Origin: Planctomycetaceae bacterium
GTDB lineage: Bacteria; Planctomycetota; Planctomycetia; Pirellulales; Thermoguttaceae
Length of the DNA: 12,768 bases
Assembly (NCBI GenBank): GCA_004556055.1
Contig: SFIW01000051.1
Coordinates: 1-12,768 of the forward strand
Direction of reading: 5' to 3'
Part shown: one piece after another, positions 6,970-12,768 of the stretch
Layout: every line of letters starts with the position of its first letter
Position numbering within the stretch: position 1 is the stretch's first letter
The notes under the pieces: model-generated
Seen by the model: the letters and a program-made list of their open reading frames with translations, nothing else
Told to the model about the DNA's origin: nothing
The model's database searches: none
Program-made: the position numbers and the translations under genes

Positions 6970-7449
6970 AGCGACGTCCGCTCCGTTTTAATGGGAATGA
7001 GGTTCTAAATATTGCAAAAAAAACAAAAGTTGCTTGGTTAATAATATTAGCATGGTAATTGTAGTTAAAAAGAAATTCGGCGTCAACACTCGCGATTTAA
7101 AAATATGATTGTGATATTTCTGTACGATATTCCCTTTGTTGTCTTTCAGTTCTAAAAGATACGTAAATTCACGAATATTTTGTGTTTTTATATTTTATAA
7201 ATCATGGTTATTAAAAGAGATAGATTAAATGGCGTCATCGTGTAAGAAATGCGTTTTTTGTACGATAATTCTATCTCAGTCTTTTTTAATTCGCGAAAAT
7301 TTTGAAAATTTTTTACAATCGCGTTTTCTAAAATTTATTGTTGACGATACGATCGCGCTTTAGTTTGATCATTTGATTATTCTTGGCCGCGAAGAAGCGG
7401 AAAGATTACGCGAATATTGAAGAGAAAGACGACAGCGGCGCGCGACGGC
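6970..7449. other. AT-rich intergenic region upstream of the DUF1559 gene
   Basis: No gene is seen here. The stretch is markedly AT-rich compared with the coding DNA around it. It holds the DUF1559 promoter (7058-7086) and, further upstream, a spaced perfect inverted repeat GAGATAGA/TCTATCTC (7217-7224 with 7270-7277). The 45-base loop argues against a simple terminator. No function can be assigned to the rest. Confidence 0.6.
7058..7086 (-). promoter_or_regulatory. Sigma70-like promoter of the DUF1559 gene
   Basis: On the minus strand TTGACG (7086-7081) and TACAAT (7063-7058) are separated by exactly 17 bases, each one base off consensus. Transcription should start near 7051, giving a leader of about 127 bases before the ATG at 6924. 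Confidence 0.75.
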
Positions 7450-7484
7450 TCTAAAGAAAAAGAGCGCCTTCAAAAGACGCTCTT
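7450..7484 (-). terminator. Rho-independent terminator of the lipoprotein operon
   Basis: A 7-bp stem AAGAGCG/CGCTCTT (7460-7466 with 7478-7484) is followed on the minus strand by TTTTCTTTAGA. It lies 25 bases past the stop codon of the second lipoprotein gene. Confidence 0.82.
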
Positions 7485-7509
7485 GGAAAGAGAAAAACGA
7501 TGGATTAGG

Positions 7510-8151
7510 TCACAGCAGGGAAGGGGCGATATGGCGCTTTTTACGATTCTGAGGCGTCGCGAATTCCTCGGGAAGTCGTCCGGATTTCTCCGCCTCTTCG
7601 CGTTCTTCTTCTCCTTTTTCTCGCCAATATTCTTCGACCTTCTCGCGACGGTACTCTTCGTCGAATTGGAAACGCGCTTCTTCCGTGATTTCGTCTTCCG
7701 GAACTTTTCCCGGCGGATAGACGGTGAAGTCAAAGCGTTTGTGTTTCTTATCGACTTCGCAGACCCAACCGCTCGTGCGCTCCGTCATATATTGACGATC
7801 GATGAGCATCACGAGCTTGGCGAGTCCCGGATTGCCTCTCGAGGCTCTCGAATCGTCCCCTTCTAGCCGAATCGCGCAAGTGATATACGCTTGGTAGACC
7901 CCCGGCGGAATCCCGTCGTTTTTCCGAAAGATTCGAAGCTCATATTCCCCGTTCTCGTCGAGATCCCCGCGCCCAAGGTAATATCCGTCGGAGAAACAGA
8001 CTTGCCCGTACGTCAAGGGCGTCCCGTCGGCGAAGGTCACGCGCCCCGAGACTTTGACCTGGCGCGGTTGCCAACATCCGACGAGAGTCGACGCGAAACT
8101 CACGAGAAAGACCGCGCGCAGAACGCGTCTTGAAATGCGAGTCGGTTTCAT
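7510..8151 (-). CDS. Lipoprotein with transthyretin/carboxypeptidase-regulatory-like domain and charged C-terminal tail
   Basis: The 213-residue product has a basic N-terminus, a hydrophobic segment and the lipobox LVGC with C26 as the lipidated cysteine, so it should be an exported, membrane-anchored lipoprotein. Residues 32-90 (VSGRVTFADGTPL, then a beta-rich stretch ending GVYQAYIT) match the small beta-sandwich domain common in planctomycete lipoproteins. The last ~60 residues are very rich in Glu, Arg and Lys and probably form a helix or coiled coil, which the sister genes lack. The start codon overlaps the stop of the upstream gene as ATGA (8151-8148). No Shine-Dalgarno sequence precedes it, so translation is probably coupled. 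Substrate and function are unknown. Confidence 0.85.
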   Translation of the reverse strand: MKPTRISRRVLRAVFLVSFASTLVGCWQPRQVKVSGRVTFADGTPLTYGQVCFSDGYYLGRGDLDENGEYELRIFRKNDGIPPGVYQAYITCAIRLEGDDSRASRGNPGLAKLVMLIDRQYMTERTSGWVCEVDKKHKRFDFTVYPPGKVPEDEITEEARFQFDEEYRREKVEEYWREKGEEEREEAEKSGRLPEEFATPQNRKKRHIAPSLL

Positions 8152-8585
8152 TCGATCGTAATATCGTAGGTCATGTTGCCCTTAACGTCGATCGTCATGC
8201 CGCTCTGCTCAGGGTCGCTGTATTTCGGATCAATGGTCGAGGTCGTGTTGCCGATAACCTCCATTTCAATCTCTTCGCCGTTGGGGCCCTTGAGGACGCG
8301 CTTTCCGGTTGCGCCGAATTGAAGGGTTTCGGTGAGGTAGACTTTATAGCTTCCCTTCAAAACGCCGTCGCCGGGCTTGAAGGTGCGCATTTCAAAGGTT
8401 CCGTCCGGTTGGATTTCGCCGCGGAAGAGGTTCGTTCCGTCGGTGAAGTTGACGGTTCCGACGTTCAACGGAGTTCCGTCGGAAAATTTGACCGTTCCAG
8501 TGACTTTCGCCTTCTTGCCGCATCCGGTAAGGCATAGAACGACGACGACGAGAAAGAGGACCGCGAATTTGCTAAATTTGTTCAT
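8148..8585 (-). CDS. Small lipoprotein with transthyretin/carboxypeptidase-regulatory-like domain
   Basis: The 145-residue protein begins with a short signal peptide and the lipobox LTGC, with C22 as the predicted lipidation site. The mature part starts VTGTVKFSDGTPL, the conserved first strands of the planctomycete lipoprotein beta-sandwich, and continues through GTFEMRTF and GVLKGSYKVYL, the usual last strands. It is most similar in layout to its downstream neighbour, suggesting an old duplication. AAGGAG at 8596-8591 lies 5 bases before the ATG, and a strong promoter lies about 85 bases upstream. It is the first gene of a two-gene operon. Function is unknown; such proteins are thought to sit on the cell-envelope surface. 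Confidence 0.87.
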   Translation of the reverse strand: MNKFSKFAVLFLVVVVLCLTGCGKKAKVTGTVKFSDGTPLNVGTVNFTDGTNLFRGEIQPDGTFEMRTFKPGDGVLKGSYKVYLTETLQFGATGKRVLKGPNGEEIEMEVIGNTTSTIDPKYSDPEQSGMTIDVKGNMTYDITIE

Positions 8586-8669
8586 GAGCGCTCCTTGAGG
8601 ATCAGGGTTGTTGAGTCGAACGAATTAGAATTTGAGAGCGACGCGTAGGATCGTCGTCGTTCTAATAGA

Positions 8670-8699
8670 ATTGTAAGTAAGAACAGGGGCGTCTGTCAA
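8670..8699 (-). promoter_or_regulatory. Sigma70-like promoter of the two-gene lipoprotein operon
   Basis: On the minus strand a perfect TTGACA (8699-8694) is followed after 18 bases by TACAAT (8675-8670), one base off consensus. Predicted start is near 8663, giving a leader of about 78 bases. The -10 hexamer is the same as that of the DUF1559 gene. Confidence 0.78.
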
Positions 8700-9058
8700 C
8701 AGTTTGGCAAATAATTTAAAACTGAGCTGAATAAATGTACGAAAATTCATGCAAAATGTCAAAGAAATATACTTCGCGAGTGATTATAATAACGAAATTT
8801 GAAAAATTTTGAAGAAAGATTTTTGAAAGTGATCCGGTTGACGTTGCGCGCAGATAGTGTTTAATGAAAATGGGGCCGAATGTAGGATTGATAATCAAGG
8901 TTTTTTTCCTTTTTTATTCGCCTTTTAGGCTCTCTCCGACGCGTTTTTCACGTCGCCGTTACCGACGACGTCGTCGAACGCCGCGACGAAGTTCTTCTCA
9001 CTATCCGCGAGAAATCTTCGTTCATTACTTCAACGTTATTTCAGGAGACTTTTGCGTT
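8700..9058. other. Divergent intergenic region before the pyrophosphatase gene
   Basis: AT-rich in its first half. It separates the minus-strand lipoprotein promoter from the plus-strand pyrophosphatase promoter (8838-8865). The remaining ~185 bases form the pyrophosphatase mRNA leader, with a pyrimidine run near 8901-8915 and CG-rich short repeats such as cgtcgccg and gacgacg. No clear riboswitch or terminator-like pair was recognised. Confidence 0.6.
8838..8865 (+). promoter_or_regulatory. Possible promoter of the pyrophosphatase gene
   Basis: TTGACG (8838-8843) is followed after 16 bases by TTTAAT (8860-8865), each one base off consensus. Transcription would begin near 8872, leaving a long leader of about 187 bases before the ATG at 9059. 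Confidence 0.6.
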
Positions 9059-11851
9059 ATGAAGGTCAGCAAAAGATTTTTCAAATTAATGAGCTTAAGC
9101 GCGCTCTCCATCGCGCTATTATTGGGCTCGGCGTCCACGACTCCGACGTTCGCATATACTCAATCTGACGAACCCGCCGCCGTCGCCGTCGATCAAACCG
9201 TCGCCGACAGCGAAGAAGCCGCTCCCGTCGCCGACGAGGCGAAGGACGCCCCAGCTCTCGAAGCCGACGCGTCCGCCGATCCCGCCGCCGACCGGATCAG
9301 CTTCTTCTCAAAGTTTGGCTTCCTATGGATCGTCGCGCTCGCTTGCGCCGTAACCTCCCTCGTCTTCGCCGTGCGATTCTTCAAATCCATGATGAAAGCG
9401 GACGAAGGCAACCCCGAAATGATTAAGATCGCCGCCGCCGTGCGCAAGGGCGCCAACGCGTACCTCAAGCAGCAGTACAAGGTCGTCGCGATCTTCTTCG
9501 CCGTCATCTGGGTCTTCCTTATGTGGCTCGCTTGGGGCGTCGGCGTTCAAAATAAGATCGTACCGTGGGCGTTCCTCACCGGCGGCTTCTTCTCCGGTCT
9601 CGCCGGTTGGTTCGGCATGAAGACCGCGACCTGGGCGTCTTCCCGCACTGCGGCGGGCGCGCAGAAGTCCTTGAACGAAGGCTTGCAAGTCGCCTTCCGT
9701 TCCGGCGCCGTCATGGGCTTGACCGTCGTCGGCCTCGGACTACTCGACGTCGTCCTTTGGTTCGGCGCTCTCTACTGGATCTTCCCCGCCTTTAACTGGA
9801 CGATGAGCCTCACCGAAATCACCGTCGTTATGCTCTGCTTCGGTATGGGCGCGTCCTCTCAAGCGCTCTTCGCGCGCGTCGGCGGCGGTATCTACACCAA
9901 AGCCGCGGACGTCGGCGCCGACCTCGTCGGTAAAGTCGAAGCCGGTATTCCTGAAGACGACCGACGCAACCCCGCGACGATCGCGGACAACGTCGGCGAC
10001 AACGTCGGCGACGTCGCCGGTATGGGCGCGGACCTTTATGAATCCTACTGCGGTTCGATCCTTTCTTCCGCCGCTCTGGGCGTCGCCGCATACGCCGCGC
10101 TCGGCGAAGGCGCCGCCACTCAGATGAGCGCCCTCTTCCTACCCGTCATCCTCGCCGCCGTCGGCATTGTCCTCTCGATCTTTGGCGTCTTCCTCGTCAA
10201 GACCGACGAAAAAGCGGATCAAGGCGCTCTCCTTAAAGCGCTTGGAAAAGGCGTCAACCTTCCTTCGCTCATTATCGGCGTCCTCTCCGTCGTCATCGCG
10301 ATGATTATGCTACCCGGTTCCGCGAAGTGGGCCGGCGCGTCCGTCGTCACCGGTCTTCTCGCCGGTTGGCTGATCGGGAAGTGGACCGAATATCGCACCG
10401 CTTACGAGTATAACCCGACGAAAGCGATCGCGCGCCAGGGTAAAACCGGCCCCGCGACCGTCATCATCGCCGGTATCGCCGAAGGTATGTTCAGCGTCTG
10501 GGCGCCCGTCGTGATCGTCGGCGTCGCCACGATCCTCTCCTTCGGGTTCACCACCGCTTTCGATTTCACCAACGTTAAGACCTTCTCCCTCGGCCTCTAC
10601 GGCGTCGGCGTCGCCGCCGTCGGTATGCTTTCCACCCTCGGCGTCACCCTTGCGACCGACGCTTACGGCCCGATCGCCGACAACGCGGGGGGCAACGCGG
10701 AAATGGCGGGTCTTCCTGAAGAAGTCCGTCAACGCACCGACGCCCTCGACTCCCTCGGCAACACCACCGCCGCGACTGGTAAAGGCTTCGCGATCGGTAG
10801 CGCCGCTCTGACGGCCCTCGCGCTCCTCGCCGCGTACGTCGAAGAAGTCCGCGTCGGTTTCGAACGATGGGGCGTCTCCGCCGTCAAGACCCTTGAAGAA
10901 AACGCCGACGCTCAGCCGGGCTTCTACAAGGTCTCCGACTCCTTCGCCGTATACTACGCCGGTAAGGAAGCTGTCGAAGCGGAAAAGGCCGCTCTCAAAG
11001 AAGTCGGTCGCGAATGGTTCCCCGAAACATACCTCGTCAAGCCTGCGCAGGCCAACAATCCGAATGAAGACGCCCCGATCTATCGCGGCTCCGAATTCAC
11101 CTGGAAAGAATCCAACGAAGCTTGGGCTGGACTCGACGCTTCTAAGGGCCCCGCGCTCATCACTCCTGAAATCGCGAAAGTTTGCCCCTTCGTCCCTGAA
11201 TCCGCCGACGATCCTTGCGAAATGGTTTCCGTCAAGAGCGCGAACATGATGGACTGGATGGACTACTACGCGTGCAACCTCCTTAATCCGAAAGTTCTCG
11301 TCGGTATCTTCCTTGGCGCGATGACCGTCTTCGTCTTTGGCGCCTTGACGATGACCGCCGTCGGACGCGCCGCTTCCGGCATGGTCGAAGAAGTCCGTCG
11401 CCAGTTCCGCGAAATCAAAGGCATCATGGAATATGAGAACGATCCCGATTACGAGACCCCCGTCGCGATTTCGACGAAGGCCGCGCAGCGCGAAATGATC
11501 GTTCCTTCGCTCCTTGGACTTATCATGCCGATCGTCGTCGGTTTGGCGCTCGGCGTCACGGGCGTGATCGGACTCCTTGTCGGCGCTCTTACCGCAGGGT
11601 TCTGCGTCGCCGTTTACATGGCGAACGCGGGTGGCGCGTGGGACAACGCGAAGAAGTACGTCGAAGCGAATATCGAGCCTGAACTCGGCGGAAAACGCTC
11701 CGAATGTCATAAGGCGACCGTCGTTGGCGACACCGTCGGCGACCCCTTCAAAGACACGACTGGTCCTTCGCTCAACATCATCATCAAGCTGATGAGCATG
11801 GTCTCCGTCGTCGCCGCAGGCTTCATCGTCGCGTACGGCGGATGGTTCTGA
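9059..11851 (+). CDS. hppA: Membrane-bound ion-pumping pyrophosphatase, K+-dependent type
   Basis: The protein couples hydrolysis of pyrophosphate to export of H+ or Na+ across a membrane. Hallmarks are the DVGADLVGKVEAG substrate motif (about residue 284), the Asp-rich NVGDNVGDVAGMGADLYES, ADNAGGNAEMAG, and the C-terminal GDTVGDPFKDTTGPS. In GNTTAATGKG (567-576), Ala571 and Gly574 replace the Lys and Thr of K+-independent enzymes, so K+ dependence is expected; H+ versus Na+ cannot be decided by eye. ATG 9059 is chosen because AGGAGA (9043-9048) precedes it and a signal peptide follows (1-32, ending TFA). An open frame back to 8864 covers leader DNA. At 930 residues it exceeds the common 660-800: an acidic Ala/Asp/Glu-rich tail (33-79) and an extra ~115 residues within 596-738 explain this. 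It has its own promoter and terminator. Confidence 0.95.
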   Translation: MKVSKRFFKLMSLSALSIALLLGSASTTPTFAYTQSDEPAAVAVDQTVADSEEAAPVADEAKDAPALEADASADPAADRISFFSKFGFLWIVALACAVTSLVFAVRFFKSMMKADEGNPEMIKIAAAVRKGANAYLKQQYKVVAIFFAVIWVFLMWLAWGVGVQNKIVPWAFLTGGFFSGLAGWFGMKTATWASSRTAAGAQKSLNEGLQVAFRSGAVMGLTVVGLGLLDVVLWFGALYWIFPAFNWTMSLTEITVVMLCFGMGASSQALFARVGGGIYTKAADVGADLVGKVEAGIPEDDRRNPATIADNVGDNVGDVAGMGADLYESYCGSILSSAALGVAAYAALGEGAATQMSALFLPVILAAVGIVLSIFGVFLVKTDEKADQGALLKALGKGVNLPSLIIGVLSVVIAMIMLPGSAKWAGASVVTGLLAGWLIGKWTEYRTAYEYNPTKAIARQGKTGPATVIIAGIAEGMFSVWAPVVIVGVATILSFGFTTAFDFTNVKTFSLGLYGVGVAAVGMLSTLGVTLATDAYGPIADNAGGNAEMAGLPEEVRQRTDALDSLGNTTAATGKGFAIGSAALTALALLAAYVEEVRVGFERWGVSAVKTLEENADAQPGFYKVSDSFAVYYAGKEAVEAEKAALKEVGREWFPETYLVKPAQANNPNEDAPIYRGSEFTWKESNEAWAGLDASKGPALITPEIAKVCPFVPESADDPCEMVSVKSANMMDWMDYYACNLLNPKVLVGIFLGAMTVFVFGALTMTAVGRAASGMVEEVRRQFREIKGIMEYENDPDYETPVAISTKAAQREMIVPSLLGLIMPIVVGLALGVTGVIGLLVGALTAGFCVAVYMANAGGAWDNAKKYVEANIEPELGGKRSECHKATVVGDTVGDPFKDTTGPSLNIIIKLMSMVSVVAAGFIVAYGGWF

Positions 11852-11885
11852 TCCTTCTCGATTAGATTGATTTGACGTATTCCCG

Positions 11886-11925
11886 GCGTCCGTTCTTTGC
11901 GTGAGAACGGACGCTTTTTTATTTC
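11886..11925 (+). terminator. Rho-independent terminator of the pyrophosphatase gene
   Basis: A perfect 11-bp stem GCGTCCGTTCT/AGAACGGACGC (11886-11896 with 11904-11914) with a 7-base loop is followed by six T residues and a further T-rich stretch. It lies 34 bases after the stop codon. Confidence 0.92.
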
Positions 11926-12116
11926 TCCAAAGAAGGACGCCCTTCGTTTCTTCCGCCGCCGAAGTCGGATTTGGCGATTCTTGTAGCGCGGCTTTAAGGT
12001 AGCGTTTCGTGAGAAAGGATCGTCGGACGCGTTCTGCGGAAGAGAAATCGAAAACGGCGTATAGAGATCGGAGCCTTATAAAATCGTTTTCCGTCGTTGT
12101 AGGGACGTTTAAACAT

Positions 12117-12163
12117 ACAAAAAAAGAAGAATGAAGAAAACCTTGAGCTCTCTTCATTCTTCT
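12117..12163 (-). terminator. Rho-independent terminator of the right-hand lipoprotein operon
   Basis: A perfect 13-bp stem AGAAGAATGAAGA/TCTTCATTCTTCT (12125-12137 with 12151-12163) is followed on the minus strand by a run of seven T residues. It ends the operon that faces the pyrophosphatase gene; the roughly 200 bases between the two terminators show no gene. Confidence 0.9.
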
Positions 12164-12191
12164 GGAAAATTACGCTGACAAGAACCGTCCA

Positions 12192-12674
12192 TTAAAGAGG
12201 TCCGCGGCTCTTCATCTCTTCTTTAATCGCGGGGCCAAGATCGAGCTCGACGCGTTTCTGATCCTTCGACGCGGTGAAGGTCAGGGGCGTCGTGTCGGCG
12301 GTTTCATACTCTTCCGGGACGAGTCGGTAGCGCTGTCCAGGAGGATCGTCGCGCGTTTGAGGCGGATTTTCCAGGAGCATCTTCATGACCACGACTTTGT
12401 ATTCGCCCGAGGGGATTCCCTTATACTGCCCAAGGGTCGTAAGTGGGAGTTCTCCCTTTGCGTCGGTCGTTCCGCCGCATGACCAGCGGCTATTCGCCGC
12501 GTCGACGGGTATGCAGGAGACGGTGGCTGCGTCGAGAGGCGCGCCTTCTTGCGTCAGAACGAGAGTCACTGGGAGTAGATCGGGAATCCCTTCGGGGAGT
12601 TTCTGCCCGCAACCGACGCTTGCGACGCACGCGCCCGCTGCGGCGAGAATAAGAAAAGCTTTTTTGAGGTGCAT
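12192..12674 (-). CDS. Small lipoprotein with carboxypeptidase-regulatory-like domain
   Basis: The 160-residue product has a signal peptide with a cysteine at residue 22 in ASVGC. The lipobox is slightly unusual because Ser rather than Leu is at -3, and an earlier Cys16 fits less well. The mature part has the motif run TLVLTQEGAPL, TTDAKGELPLTT and GIPSGEYKVVV, the pattern of the small beta-sandwich domain often encoded beside DUF1559 genes in Planctomycetota. AAAGGAA at 12687-12681 lies 6 bases before the ATG. The gene starts 22 bases after the stop of the partial DUF1559 gene and is very probably in the same operon, ending at the strong terminator at 12117-12163. The specific role is unknown. 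Confidence 0.87.
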   Translation of the reverse strand: MHLKKAFLILAAAGACVASVGCGQKLPEGIPDLLPVTLVLTQEGAPLDAATVSCIPVDAANSRWSCGGTTDAKGELPLTTLGQYKGIPSGEYKVVVMKMLLENPPQTRDDPPGQRYRLVPEEYETADTTPLTFTASKDQKRVELDLGPAIKEEMKSRGPL

Positions 12675-12696
12675 GTGCTATTTCCTTTCGCGAGGA

Positions 12697-12768
12697 TCAG
12701 AGAGAGACGCTTTCGCCGCCGTTGATGCTTCCCATAGCGCCCCAAACGCCGTAGGGGCTCTTCCCGGA
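12697..12768 (-). CDS. DUF1559 pilin-like protein, C-terminal end only
   Basis: The minus strand from the window edge reads SPYGVWGAMGSINGGESVSL and then TGA at 12699-12697. This is the typical last segment of planctomycete DUF1559 proteins (YGVWGALGS...GGE). Only 23 codons are present, so the rest of the gene and its promoter lie beyond the window. It is followed after 22 bases by the lipoprotein gene, repeating the common pairing of a DUF1559 gene with a small lipoprotein gene. The DUF1559 protein at 5815-6924 ends differently (GLTLNQN), so the two belong to different subgroups. Confidence 0.8.
   Translation of the reverse strand, partial: SGKSPYGVWGAMGSINGGESVSL

Noticed and set aside
7345..7375. 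A possible plus-strand promoter (TTGACG, 17 bases, TTTGAT)
   Set aside because: The -10 box is weak and no plus-strand gene or terminator follows; it would only read antisense into the lipoprotein gene. AT-rich DNA makes chance matches likely.
8864..9058. A 65-residue N-terminal extension of the pyrophosphatase
   Set aside because: The upstream ATG overlaps the predicted promoter -10 region, the encoded stretch is Arg/Ser-rich and would precede a clear signal peptide, and a good Shine-Dalgarno sequence sits before the ATG at 9059.
10310..12157. A 615-codon open frame on the minus strand
   Set aside because: It lies antisense to the pyrophosphatase gene, runs through that gene's terminator, and its product is a low-complexity Asp/Gly/Arg-rich sequence with no recognisable domain. 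It is a by-product of the GC-rich codon pattern (gcc, gtc, gac) of the real gene.

Overview
The window looks like chromosome from a member of the Planctomycetota. The evidence is a DUF1559 type IV pilin-like protein (prepilin N-terminus plus C-terminal H-x9-DG motif), the C-terminal end of a second one at the right edge, and three small lipoproteins with a transthyretin/carboxypeptidase-regulatory-like fold, a combination typical of that phylum. Family, genus and habitat cannot be read from the sequence.

Left third (1-5165): a type II CRISPR-Cas locus on the minus strand, in the order cas9, cas1, cas2. cas9 and cas1 share an ATGA stop/start overlap. cas2 begins 7 bases after cas1 and is cut by the window edge after about ten codons. 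All nuclease residues of Cas9 and Cas1 are present, and the proteins look like subtype II-A. Immediately upstream of cas9, on the opposite strand, lies a strong candidate tracrRNA gene (about 5057-5165): a sigma70-like promoter whose -35 box overlaps the cas9 start region, an anti-repeat, three small hairpins and a T-tailed terminator. No CRISPR array is in the window, but the anti-repeat predicts how its repeat should begin (GTTTGA, then a GTAGTGTAATTTCAT-like arm).

Middle (5166-8700): a roughly 580-base stretch without genes that holds a two-stem hairpin, a palindrome and a possible minus-strand promoter for the cas operon. Then come the DUF1559 pilin-like gene, with its own promoter and terminator, and a two-gene lipoprotein operon, again with a good promoter and terminator, all on the minus strand.

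Right (8700-12768): a plus-strand gene for a membrane-bound, ion-pumping pyrophosphatase of the K+-dependent sequence type. It is unusually long (930 aa) because of an N-terminal signal peptide with an acidic tail and an extra segment of about 115 residues, both predicted to face outward from the cytoplasm. It ends at a strong terminator. Beyond a second, converging terminator lie a third lipoprotein gene and the end of another DUF1559 gene in the same minus-strand operon.

The most interesting part is the compact divergent cas9/tracrRNA control region (5019-5165). There the tracrRNA promoter, its anti-repeat and the cas9 translation signals are overlaid, so the cas9 mRNA leader could carry a repeat mimic able to pair with the tracrRNA.
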